Positions 6,730-14,337 of a DNA stretch of 17,043 bases are shown in pieces; the first letter of the stretch is position 1; every line of letters starts with the position of its first letter. The position numbers were made by a program, and so were the translations under genes. This stretch comes from Anaerolineales bacterium. Lineage in GTDB: Bacteria > Chloroflexota > Anaerolineae > B4-G1 > DUEL01. The stretch lies in NCBI GenBank assembly GCA_015662065.1, contig DQUX01000020.1, positions 1 through 17,043 of the forward strand. The letters run 5' to 3'. The notes under the pieces were generated by a model. That model did no database searches. It saw only the letters and a program-made list of their open reading frames with translations, and had not been told where the DNA came from.

Positions 6730-8517
6730 AAGGGGAGCCGTCCCGCCCCCAATAGGGACTCTCACCTCCAGCAGCCGGACATCCTGCGGATCGAGATCGT
6801 GGTCGCGGCCATCGTATCGGCTCTGGCTGTGAGCCTGTGGCTGCTCGATATGCTCCCGGCCCATCCCCTCCAGATGCTCTGGCTGCTCTCCGGCGTCTGC
6901 CTGTTCAACCTCGGTGGCTGGTTGCTGGCACGGCGCATCGGTCGTCGTATCCACCCTCTCATTCGATTGGGCAATCTGGCTCTGATCTCCCTGGGCATCA
7001 CGATCACCGGAGGCCCCGCAAGCCCCCTCAGCCCCCTCTATTTCCTGTACACGGCGGTCGCGACGCTGCGGGAGGGGTGGAGGGGAGGGTGGAGAAGCCT
7101 GCTGGAAGCCGCTGTAGCCCTGGGCCTGGTGACGCTCCTCTCCCTCCCCCTCTCCCCCGACCAGGTGCAGACGCTGGTGCTGACGATCTCCGGGTTGGTG
7201 GTCTTCACCATCACGATGGGGAACCTGGGCCAGCACCGGCTGTCTGTCATCGCCACCCTGCGCCGCCGCAACCGGCTACTGGACATCGCCAACCGCGTTG
7301 CCGGCGCCTTCGGCTCCACACTGGCCCCCCAGCAGATCGCCGAGGTCCTGGCGGCCCAGGCCGCCCAGGCCGCCGAATGTTCCAAGGCGGCGGTCCTGCT
7401 CATAAGCGAGAATGGCAGCCGTCTTCACCTGGTCGCATCTCAGGAACTAGGACCGGATGCCCTAGCAGCCTGGCAGGAGGTGGAAGTGGGCAGGGATACC
7501 ACCTCGCTGGCGGTGACCCTCCGGCGGTACATCGTGGCTCAGGATATTCAAAACGACCCGCGCCTGCAGGACCAGCGGGAGCTGGCGGCGGCCGAAGGGT
7601 TCCAAGCGCTGGTGGACATCCCCCTGATCGCCCAGGACCGCGTGATGGGATTGCTGCGGCTCCTGTACCCCCGGCCCACCGAGCCCGATGCAGCCCTCGT
7701 CGACTTCCTCATCACCCTCTCCGGACAGGCCGCCCTGGCTCTCGAGAACGCCCGGCTCCTCCAGGAGGTCCTGGAACGAAGCGAAGAGTTGGAACGAACC
7801 TACCAGGAGCTCCAAAACCTGGATAAGCGGAAGAGCCAGTTCGTGGCCAACATCGCCCATGACCTGCGGGCGCCGCTGACGTTCCTGCAGGGCTACGTCG
7901 AACTGCTCCTCCAAGAAGAACTGGGGCCGCTGACCGAGGAGCAGCGCAACGGCCTCAAGGTGATCGAGGAGAAGACCCACCTGTTGGATAGGTTGACGGA
8001 GAACATCGTCACCCTCGAGAAACTGACGCTGGCTCCGGAGACGCTCCAACCCATCTCCCTGGCCGACCTGGCGAGGGCCGCTCTCCAGACCGTCGAGCCG
8101 ACCGCCCGGGCGGCCGGCATCGCCCTCCAGGCCGAACTAGCGGAAGAGATAGAACCGATCTGGGGCGACCCGCTCCGCATTGCCCAGGTGCTGGATAACC
8201 TGCTCAGCAACGCCCTGAAATACACGCCAGCCGGCGGAACGGTGACGGTGACGGTGCAGGACACCGGGACCGAGATTCAGGTCTCTGTCGCCGACACCGG
8301 TATCGGCATCACCCCCGAGGCACAGGCCCACATCTTCGACCGCTTCTACCGGGTCAAGACGGGCGACCGCCGGACCGGCCTGGGGCTGGGGCTCGCGATC
8401 GTGCGAGAAGTGATCGAAGCCCACGGCGGGCGCGTCTGGGTGGAGAGCGAGCTGGGCAAAGGGAGCACCTTCACCTTTGCCCTTCCCAAGCCCTTGGTCT
8501 CCTGGAGATCCTCCTGA
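6727..8517 (+). CDS. Membrane histidine kinase with GAF domain (orphan)
   Basis: Sensor kinase of 596 residues if started at CTG 6727. About residues 20-165 form five or six hydrophobic helices with short loops and no large periplasmic domain. A GAF domain follows (about 190-345), then a HisKA dimerisation domain with H378 in FVANIAHDLRAPL, then HATPase_c with N box DNLLSNALKY, G1 VADTGIG, F box FDRFYR and G2 TGLGLGLAI. All catalytic boxes are intact. A membrane or intracellular small-molecule cue is likely, but the ligand cannot be read. No response regulator lies in the window, so the partner is elsewhere. A GTG at 6799 is the conservative alternative start but would remove the cytoplasmic lead and cut into helix 1. 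It converges on the PrsW fusion with 20 nt between stops. Confidence 0.9.
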   Translation: MKGSRPAPNRDSHLQQPDILRIEIVVAAIVSALAVSLWLLDMLPAHPLQMLWLLSGVCLFNLGGWLLARRIGRRIHPLIRLGNLALISLGITITGGPASPLSPLYFLYTAVATLREGWRGGWRSLLEAAVALGLVTLLSLPLSPDQVQTLVLTISGLVVFTITMGNLGQHRLSVIATLRRRNRLLDIANRVAGAFGSTLAPQQIAEVLAAQAAQAAECSKAAVLLISENGSRLHLVASQELGPDALAAWQEVEVGRDTTSLAVTLRRYIVAQDIQNDPRLQDQRELAAAEGFQALVDIPLIAQDRVMGLLRLLYPRPTEPDAALVDFLITLSGQAALALENARLLQEVLERSEELERTYQELQNLDKRKSQFVANIAHDLRAPLTFLQGYVELLLQEELGPLTEEQRNGLKVIEEKTHLLDRLTENIVTLEKLTLAPETLQPISLADLARAALQTVEPTARAAGIALQAELAEEIEPIWGDPLRIAQVLDNLLSNALKYTPAGGTVTVTVQDTGTEIQVSVADTGIGITPEAQAHIFDRFYRVKTGDRRTGLGLGLAIVREVIEAHGGRVWVESELGKGSTFTFALPKPLVSWRSS

Positions 8518-8537
8518 CCCTCTGGAGGAGGGATGGA

Positions 8538-10895
8538 TCATCCTTCTGAAGCCAGTGCCTCCCTCAGCCGATCCACCTCAGCCAGAAGACCCGTCTCCTG
8601 AGGATAGCGGCGGGCCTGCCGCTTCTTGAAAGCCAGCTCGGCGCACAGCTGGTGGAGCTGTCGCACGCGCCACAGCTCCCCCATCCCCTCCTGCCTCAAC
8701 GCCCGCCATTGGGCCCGGCCGCGGCCACCGGGCACCGTCATCTGCCGGTAAAGCTCCTCCGATACCTCACCCCTCAGCTCGGTCGCCAGGACGCGGTGCT
8801 GGCGGGCCAGCGCCCAGACCACCACCCCCGCCATTGCCAGGAGCCCGGCCCAGGTCGCCAGGAGAGTGACCGGGCTCAACCCCAGCGCCCGACGCGCCGC
8901 CGCGTTATGGAGGCCGTGGATCAGCGCCGCCAGGAGAAACCCACCCAGCCCGGCGGCCCACCGGGGCCGCCCGACCCGCATCGTCCGCGCCAGACCCAGG
9001 CCCGCCCCGAAGACCGCCGTGTAGAGAGCGTGGTCGAGGCCGTAGAGCAACCCCTGCAGGAAGACCGGCGTGCCCAACCCCGCCCAGCCGTGCAGGAGGA
9101 AGGCCCCCAGGTAACTGACGGTGTTGCCTGTCATCGCGAACCCAAAACCGACCATCCCCCCGTAGACCACACCGTCCAGCACCCCGTCGAACTCCCGCCG
9201 GTAGCGCAGATAGATGAACAGGACCGCCCCTCCCTTCAGCATCTCCTCCGCCAGCGGGGCCATCGGCCCGGCCCCTACCGCCTCCACCGCCCCCGGCCCC
9301 AACAGGGAGGGAGGCAGCCGGAAGAGGAGCCGCACCCCGACGGCGAGGAGGAGGGCCGGGATCGCCCCCCAGAGAAAGGTCGCCGCCAGGAGCCGCTTCG
9401 GCTCCTTCTCATACCGGTCCACCCAGTAGAGCGCCGACACATACAGGACGGTGGGGCCCACTCCGGCCAGCAGGGCCAGCCCTATCCCCCAGGCCACCTC
9501 CCTCGCCGGCAGCAGCCCCGCCAGCCAGACCACATCCGGGGCGTCCCAGATAGCCGGGTGGGGTTCCACGGCGTAGGACACGCGCGCTGCCTCCTCCTCC
9601 CCCCTCGAACCACGCCGCACCAGGCCGGGGCTACAGGCAGCGCAGAGGTGGCCCGTCAGCCTATCGCCAGGGGCTAGCGCTACCCTCCTGTAAGTCACCC
9701 GGGTCACCTCTCCCCGCTCTGGATGGGGATATACGGTGGTCACCCCCACCTGTCCCCTCCCCAGGGCCACCACCGAGAACCGGAACACCGCCCCCGGATC
9801 GGGGTCCCGGTGCAGAAGGAGCGTCACCCGCCGCCCACCGGACTCCACGATCCGGTCCACCCCCGCCACCGCAGCGCCGTCCTCCCCGCGGAGGTCCACC
9901 TCTACCGGCCCGTCCCCCTCCACCGCCACCCGCAACCGGTGATCGTACCAGACCTCCTCGTCGGCTGGCTGGGCCATCCCCCACGCATCAGGCCGGGACC
10001 ATTGCTCCCCTTTGTATGCCGGGCCGTGGGGGCCGCCGAAATCCGCCTGCGCTGCCCGCTCCCCCCAATTGCCGGCGAAGGGAACCCACTCCATCCCGCT
10101 ATGGCCGTCCGGGTCGGCCTCCACCGCCTCCCGCTCCGGCAGGAGGAGCACCTGTGGCACCACCCGCCCCGCTCTCCCCGTGCGGTCCATCACGACGAAG
10201 GACTCCCCGCCGATGGCGCGGGCGTTGGGATAGACCTCATTCCCCCAGAAGTAGTTGGCGTGAGAGCCCAGGGCCACGTAGACGGCCGGGTGGGTCCCTT
10301 CCTCCACCCACACGCCAGACCAGGGGCGGCGGGTGCCGCCGTGGTGCTGGCTCAGGACCACCCAACGGGGCTGCCCCTCCCCGTCCAGGATCACCTGGGC
10401 CATCTCCCAATCCCCCTCGTGCTTGTTGAGCCAGTCATTGTAGTAGTAGAAGAGCCAGTACTGGACCGCGGTGACGCCATCCCGGCGGACGACGCGGGCG
10501 TAGACGGTGACAGGAGGACCGCCCGCCTCGGGGCTGAGGGCGGCGGCGTAGCGGGTGCGGTGGGCGGAGTAATTTTTGTAGTCGGACGCCCCTTCACTGC
10601 CATACCAGGCGTCCAGAAAGTACTCCGCTCCGTGATAGAGGAACAGATCGCGCACCGAGAGGCGGTGGAGGACGTTGACATCGAACCAGCCGGAGCGGGC
10701 CTGGCGCAGGCGGGCCTGCCCGACCAGCACCTCCACCGGCTGGGGCCGGAAGAGTTCGTCGGGGTGGAAGTAGAGGACCGGCGCGTATTGCCGGGCCAGG
10801 GCGAGGTCGTCCACCGGACCGTCGGCCCGCGCCAACCCGCCCCACAACCCCACAACCAGCAGCCCGCCGGCAACGACCACAGACAATCGCCTCAT
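8538..10895 (-). CDS. Vps62-like secreted domain fused to PrsW-type intramembrane protease
   Basis: A 785-residue membrane protein. A signal peptide (1-24, ending LARADG) leads to an extracytoplasmic Vps62/DUF946-like domain (about 30-300) with RQYAPVLYFHPDE (35-47), QYWLFYYYN (145-153), HEGDWE (159-164) and ALGSHANYFWGNE (208-220), then a beta-rich region (about 310-410) and two Cys (C418, C421). From about 455 come multiple membrane helices matching PrsW-family glutamic proteases: WVDRYEKEP (491-499), the catalytic EEMLK (550-554), DHALYTAVFGAGLG (621-634) and IHGLHN (659-664). The usual EN of the second motif reads GN (590-591). The last about 85 residues are charged and cytosolic. AGGAGG lies 6 nt before the ATG. 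A role in cleaving membrane proteins in response to an external signal is inference. Confidence 0.85.
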   Translation of the reverse strand: MRRLSVVVAGGLLVVGLWGGLARADGPVDDLALARQYAPVLYFHPDELFRPQPVEVLVGQARLRQARSGWFDVNVLHRLSVRDLFLYHGAEYFLDAWYGSEGASDYKNYSAHRTRYAAALSPEAGGPPVTVYARVVRRDGVTAVQYWLFYYYNDWLNKHEGDWEMAQVILDGEGQPRWVVLSQHHGGTRRPWSGVWVEEGTHPAVYVALGSHANYFWGNEVYPNARAIGGESFVVMDRTGRAGRVVPQVLLLPEREAVEADPDGHSGMEWVPFAGNWGERAAQADFGGPHGPAYKGEQWSRPDAWGMAQPADEEVWYDHRLRVAVEGDGPVEVDLRGEDGAAVAGVDRIVESGGRRVTLLLHRDPDPGAVFRFSVVALGRGQVGVTTVYPHPERGEVTRVTYRRVALAPGDRLTGHLCAACSPGLVRRGSRGEEEAARVSYAVEPHPAIWDAPDVVWLAGLLPAREVAWGIGLALLAGVGPTVLYVSALYWVDRYEKEPKRLLAATFLWGAIPALLLAVGVRLLFRLPPSLLGPGAVEAVGAGPMAPLAEEMLKGGAVLFIYLRYRREFDGVLDGVVYGGMVGFGFAMTGNTVSYLGAFLLHGWAGLGTPVFLQGLLYGLDHALYTAVFGAGLGLARTMRVGRPRWAAGLGGFLLAALIHGLHNAAARRALGLSPVTLLATWAGLLAMAGVVVWALARQHRVLATELRGEVSEELYRQMTVPGGRGRAQWRALRQEGMGELWRVRQLHQLCAELAFKKRQARRYPQETGLLAEVDRLREALASEG

Positions 10896-10935
10896 CCCTG
10901 CCCTCCTGTGCCGCCGATTGGCCCCCAGACACGCG

Positions 10936-10964
10936 ATTCTACCCCACCCTGCTCAGGGGTGCAA
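10936..10964 (-). promoter_or_regulatory. Promoter of the Vps62-PrsW gene with palindrome in spacer
   Basis: On the minus strand TTGCAC (10964-10959), 17-bp spacer, TAGAAT (10941-10936). The leader is about 35 nt and includes AGGAGG at 10907-10902. The spacer contains the inverted repeat CCCTG-AG-CAGGG (10947-10958 on either strand), a candidate repressor site. Confidence 0.6.
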
Positions 10965-11015
10965 ATCGCCAAAAACTGCTGAAAGCTCAACCCTTCTCAC
11001 GTAGGCTGCGGGGAG

Positions 11016-11063
11016 CCCGCGAAGCGGGGGACAGCTTTGAGCCCGGCGGTTTGGTGCCGGGCT
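11016..11063. repeat. Two tandem hairpins between divergent promoters
   Basis: CCCGC-GAA-GCGGG (11016-11028) is followed 11 nt later by AGCCCGGC (11040-11047), an 8-nt loop and GCCGGGCT (11056-11063). Both lie upstream of, not within, the predicted transcripts of the two divergent genes, so they act as DNA structure, protein site or mobile repeat rather than as terminators. The rest of 10896-11155 shows only promoters and leaders. Confidence 0.6.
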
Positions 11064-11087
11064 TCGAACACCTGCCCGGTTTCGTTC

Positions 11088-11116
11088 TTGTCCCGATGCC
11101 CGCTTCGGCGTACAAT
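11088..11116 (+). promoter_or_regulatory. Promoter of the alpha/beta hydrolase gene
   Basis: TTGTCC (11088-11093), 17-bp spacer, TACAAT (11111-11116). Predicted start near 11123 and a leader of about 33 nt ending in a strong GAGGAGG-type ribosome binding site before the ATG at 11156. The hexamers nearly equal those of the radical SAM promoter at 3562-3590. Confidence 0.65.
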
Positions 11117-11155
11117 GGGGGCTGCCGTGTTCTCCGAGGGTCGAGGAGGGGGGAA

Positions 11156-11968
11156 ATGCCAAATGTACACGTCCGTGGGACCCGCGTTTTCTACGCTGTG
11201 AGCCGGGGGGAGGGGCCGGCGGTGGTGCTGATCCACGGGGCAGGGGGGAGCCGCCTGCACTGGCCGGCCTCCCTCCGTCGGCTCTCGGACGCCTGCGTCT
11301 ACGCCCTCGACCTGCCGGGGCACGGCCGCTCGGGAGGGAGGGGGCGGGAGCGTATCGAGGACTACGCGGGCGATGTGGTGGGCTTCCTGGACGCGGTGGG
11401 GGTTGAGCGGGCGGTCCTGGTGGGCCACTCGATGGGGGGAGGGGTCGCTCAGGCGGTGGCCCTCACCGCTCCGGGGCGGGTCTCCGCGCTGGTGCTCCTA
11501 TCCACCGGGGCCCGGCTCCGGGTCGCGCCGGCGGTCCTGGAGGGGCTCGGGCGGGATTTCGCCGGGACGATCCGGCAGGTCGCCGAGTGGGCGTGGGGGC
11601 CGGGAGCGGATCCCGCGCTGGTGGCGGAGGGGCGGCGGCTGATGGAGGAGGCCGGCCCCCGGGTGCTCCTGGGCGACTTCCTGGCCTGCGACCGATTCGA
11701 CGTGCGGGATCGGGTTGGGAAGATCGCCGCGCCGACCCTGGTGGTCACCGGGTCGGAGGACCAGATGACCCCGCCCCGGTTTGGCCGGTGGCTGGCGGAC
11801 CGCATCCCGGATGCTCGGTTCTCCCTCGTAGAGGGGGCGGGGCATATGCTGGCCCTGGAGCGGCCGGCGGAGGTGGCCGCGATGGTGGAGGGGTGGCTGA
11901 GCGCAGTCCATCAAGGGACCTCCCGCAAGGCTTCTTCTCGGCCCAAACCTGCGGGAGGTTCGCGGTAG
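11156..11968 (+). CDS. Alpha/beta hydrolase
   Basis: Alpha/beta-hydrolase-fold enzyme of 270 residues, cytoplasmic. The oxyanion segment is HGAGGS (27-32), the nucleophile is Ser92 in GHSMGG, the acid is Asp202 in GSEDQMTPP and the base is His230 in GAGHMLALE; all are present, so it should be active. The substrate (ester, lactone or C-C bond) cannot be told. Start at ATG 11156 is fixed by GAGGAGGGGGGAA just upstream and by the promoter at 11088-11116; a GTG at 11051 lies upstream of the promoter and is rejected. The fold ends near residue 252; the last 17 or so residues (TSRKASSRPKPAGGSR) are encoded by a palindromic element at 11918-11959. The gene converges on rho with 12 nt between stops. 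Confidence 0.9.
   Translation: MPNVHVRGTRVFYAVSRGEGPAVVLIHGAGGSRLHWPASLRRLSDACVYALDLPGHGRSGGRGRERIEDYAGDVVGFLDAVGVERAVLVGHSMGGGVAQAVALTAPGRVSALVLLSTGARLRVAPAVLEGLGRDFAGTIRQVAEWAWGPGADPALVAEGRRLMEEAGPRVLLGDFLACDRFDVRDRVGKIAAPTLVVTGSEDQMTPPRFGRWLADRIPDARFSLVEGAGHMLALERPAEVAAMVEGWLSAVHQGTSRKASSRPKPAGGSR
11918..11959. repeat. Palindromic element at the end of the hydrolase gene
   Basis: ACCTCCCGCA (11918-11927) and TGCGGGAGGT (11950-11959) are a perfect 10-bp inverted repeat with a 22-nt loop. A smaller AACCT-GCGGG-AGGTT (11946-11960) is nested in its right arm. It lies within the last codons of the hydrolase and next to the converging end of rho, with no T tract on either strand. It may be an inserted intergenic repeat or a two-way RNA 3' end structure. 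Confidence 0.65.
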
Positions 11969-11980
11969 CTACTTATCTCC

Positions 11981-13279
11981 CTACTGGGAGTCCCTGTACA
12001 GCGCGTCCAGGAATTCCTTGTTGGTCTTGGTCCGAACCAGACGCTGGAGCAGCGCCTCCGTGGCAGCGGCGATGTCGTACCCGGCGCCGGAGGGGGGCGG
12101 GGTGACCATCTGGGTGAACATCCGGCGCATCAGCCAGACCTTCTGGAGCGTCTCTTTCTCCAGCAGCAGGTCCTCCCGCCGCGTGCCGGAGCGCTCGATG
12201 TCGAAGGCGGGGAAGATCCGCCGCTCCTGAAGCCGGCGGCTGAGGTGGAGCTCCATGTTGCCGGTCCCCTTGAACTCTTCGTAGATCATATCGTCCATTC
12301 GGCTGCCGGTGTCCACCAGGCAGGTGGCGATGATGGTGAGGCTGCCTCCTTCTTCGATGTTACGGGCGGCACCGAAGAACCGCTTGGGTGGGTAGAGAGC
12401 CGCCGGATCGAGGCCGCCGGAGAGTGTCCGCCCGCTGGGTTGCACCACCAGGTTGTAGGCCCGGGCCAGGCGGGTGATGCTATCCAACAGGATGACCACA
12501 TCTCGGCCGCACTCTACCAGCCGCTTGGCCCGCTCCAGCGCCATCTCCGCCGCCTTAGTGTGGTGCTGTACCGGCTCGTCGAAGGTGGAGCTGATCACCT
12601 CCGCCTCCACCGACCGGTCCATATCGGTCACCTCCTCCGGGCGCTCACCGATGAGGACCACCATCAGATGGGCCTCCGGGTGGTTGGCGGTGATCCCGTT
12701 GGCGATCTTCTTTAGGACGGTGGTCTTGCCCGCCTTCGGGGGGGAGACGATGAGGCCGCGCTGGCCCTTGCCGATGGGGGCGACCAGGCTGAGCAGACGG
12801 GTCGTCAGGTTGCGGGGCTGTGTCTCGATGATCAGCCGTTCGTCGGGGAAGATGGGGGTCAGCCGCCCGAACCAAGGCCGTTGCTTGGCCTGCTCCGGGT
12901 TTATCCCGTTGACCGCTTCCACTCTCAGGAGGCCGAAGTATCGCTCGTTCTCCTTGGGCGGGCGGACCTGACCGACCACCATGTCGCCGCTGCGGAGGCT
13001 GAAGCGCCGGATCTGTGACTGGGAGACGTAGATGTCCTCCGGTCCGGGAAGGTAGTTGCGGGTGCGGAGGAAGCCCATATTCTCATCCACGATATCCAGC
13101 ACGCCGCCGCCGAAGATCAGCCCCTCCCGCTCGGCCTTCGCCTGAAGGAGACGGAGGATCAGGTCTTCTTTCTTGAGGCGGCTGACGCCGGAGATCTCCA
13201 TCTCTCGGGCCAGATCCCGCAGTTCGGCCAGCGTCTTGGCTTCCAGGTCGGCAATATCCATATTCATCACAGTATCCAC
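11981..13279 (-). CDS. rho: Transcription termination factor Rho
   Basis: Hexameric RNA-dependent ATPase/helicase that releases transcripts. It has 432 residues from GTG 13279. Domains: Rho_N SAP-like helix bundle (about 12-48, KTLAELRDLAREMEISGVSRLKKEDL), RNA-binding cold-shock-like domain (about 55-125, GVLDIVDENMGFLRT and YVSQSQIRRFSLRSGD), then the RecA-like motor with Walker A SPPKAGKT (179-186), Walker B VVILLD (261-266), the Q loop around PSGRTLSGGLD (281-291) and the R loop GTGN (338-341). There is no large N-terminal insertion as in actinobacterial Rho. The start is chosen because AGGAG (13291-13287) lies 7 nt before the GTG; ATGs at 13267 and 13261 are alternatives. It is the last gene of the run, 34 nt after fbp. 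Confidence 0.96.
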   Translation of the reverse strand: MDTVMNMDIADLEAKTLAELRDLAREMEISGVSRLKKEDLILRLLQAKAEREGLIFGGGVLDIVDENMGFLRTRNYLPGPEDIYVSQSQIRRFSLRSGDMVVGQVRPPKENERYFGLLRVEAVNGINPEQAKQRPWFGRLTPIFPDERLIIETQPRNLTTRLLSLVAPIGKGQRGLIVSPPKAGKTTVLKKIANGITANHPEAHLMVVLIGERPEEVTDMDRSVEAEVISSTFDEPVQHHTKAAEMALERAKRLVECGRDVVILLDSITRLARAYNLVVQPSGRTLSGGLDPAALYPPKRFFGAARNIEEGGSLTIIATCLVDTGSRMDDMIYEEFKGTGNMELHLSRRLQERRIFPAFDIERSGTRREDLLLEKETLQKVWLMRRMFTQMVTPPPSGAGYDIAAATEALLQRLVRTKTNKEFLDALYRDSQ

Positions 13280-13313
13280 GTCCTTTCTCCTCGATGTGGA
13301 CGGTGGCAGTGCC

Positions 13314-14333
13314 CTACCCGTCGTATCGAGCGATGAATGCCTCCGCCTTTTCCACCAGGTCCCGATTGCCGATGAACAGAGGAGTTCGCTGGTGGAGGGA
13401 CTCGGGAACGATGTCCAGGATGGCCTGTCGTCCATCGGAGGCGTACCCCCCTGCGTGTTGGGCGATGAAGGCGAGGGGGGCGGCCTCGTACAGCAGGCGC
13501 AGTTTTCCGTATGGTTTGCGGGGGTCCTTGCTGTCGGCTGGATAGTAGAAGATCCCACCCGTCAGAAGGTTGCGGTGGAAGTCCGCCACCAGCGAGCCGA
13601 TATACCGGGCGGAGAGAGGCTTGCGGGGGTCCTCCTCGTCTATCCCCTGGAGCCATCGGGTGAAGTGGAGCACCCCCTCGCTCCAGAACTGCTCATTGCC
13701 CTGGTTGACGCTGTAGTACTTGGGCCGTGATGGGATCTGGATGTTGGGGTGGGAGAGCAGGAACTCTCCCACGCCGGGGTCGAGGGTGAAGCCGTGCACT
13801 CCGTTGCCGGTCGAGTAGACCATCATAGTGCTGGAGCCGTAGATGACGTATCCGGCGGCCACCATGTCCCGTCCCGGCTGCAGGCAGTCGGACAGCTTGC
13901 CCGGTCCGTCCTGGGATAGCCGGCGGTAGACGCCGAAGATGGTGCCGATGCTTGCGTTGACGTCGATGTTGGACGATCCGTCCAGCGGGTCGAAGAGCAG
14001 GACGTACCGGCCTGTCGGGTATCCCTCGGGGATGGGGAGGATGTCCGCCTCCTCCTCGGAGGCCATCACCGCCAATCGTCCGGTGTAGGAGTTGATTCGG
14101 ATGAGGGTCTGATTGGCGAAGATGTCCAGCTTCATCTGCGCTTCGCCCTGGACGTTGATCTTGCCCGCCAGCCCGAGGATCTCCACCAGGCCGGCCCGGC
14201 TTGTCTCCCGGGCGATGATCTTGGCCGCCAGGGCGATGTCGTATAGGAGGCTGGAGAAGACCCCCGTCGCCTGGGGATGGGTGCGCTGCTGTTCCAGGAT
14301 GTGCCGTTCGATGGTGATAATCTCTTCGATCAT
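13314..14333 (-). CDS. fbp: Class I fructose-1,6-bisphosphatase
   Basis: Hydrolyses fructose 1,6-bisphosphate to fructose 6-phosphate in gluconeogenesis or the Calvin cycle; Mg2+ dependent, cytoplasmic. It has 339 residues. Metal and phosphate motifs are intact: ASEEEADIL (91-99), the signature DPLDGSSNID (115-124), YSVNQGN (207-213) with the following Trp/Arg region, and GKLRLLYEAAPLAFI (276-290) with the substrate Lys and metal Glu. The ATG at 14333 follows the CBS gene stop by 4 nt and has only a weak GGGTGAGA upstream, so translation is probably coupled. Class II (GlpX) and the archaeal bifunctional type V are excluded by the motifs. Confidence 0.95.
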   Translation of the reverse strand: MIEEIITIERHILEQQRTHPQATGVFSSLLYDIALAAKIIARETSRAGLVEILGLAGKINVQGEAQMKLDIFANQTLIRINSYTGRLAVMASEEEADILPIPEGYPTGRYVLLFDPLDGSSNIDVNASIGTIFGVYRRLSQDGPGKLSDCLQPGRDMVAAGYVIYGSSTMMVYSTGNGVHGFTLDPGVGEFLLSHPNIQIPSRPKYYSVNQGNEQFWSEGVLHFTRWLQGIDEEDPRKPLSARYIGSLVADFHRNLLTGGIFYYPADSKDPRKPYGKLRLLYEAAPLAFIAQHAGGYASDGRQAILDIVPESLHQRTPLFIGNRDLVEKAEAFIARYDG

Positions 14334-14337
14334 TGTC

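Noticed and set aside
8518..8532. CCCTC-TGGAG-GAGGG hairpin between the kinase and PrsW stops
   Set aside because: Only a 5-bp stem and no T tract on either strand; too weak to call an intrinsic terminator.
9723..10982. Long open frame antisense to the Vps62-PrsW gene
   Set aside because: The opposite strand encodes clear signal-peptide, Vps62-like and PrsW motifs. The antisense protein is Pro/Arg/His-rich without recognisable domains, as expected of shadow frames at this GC content.
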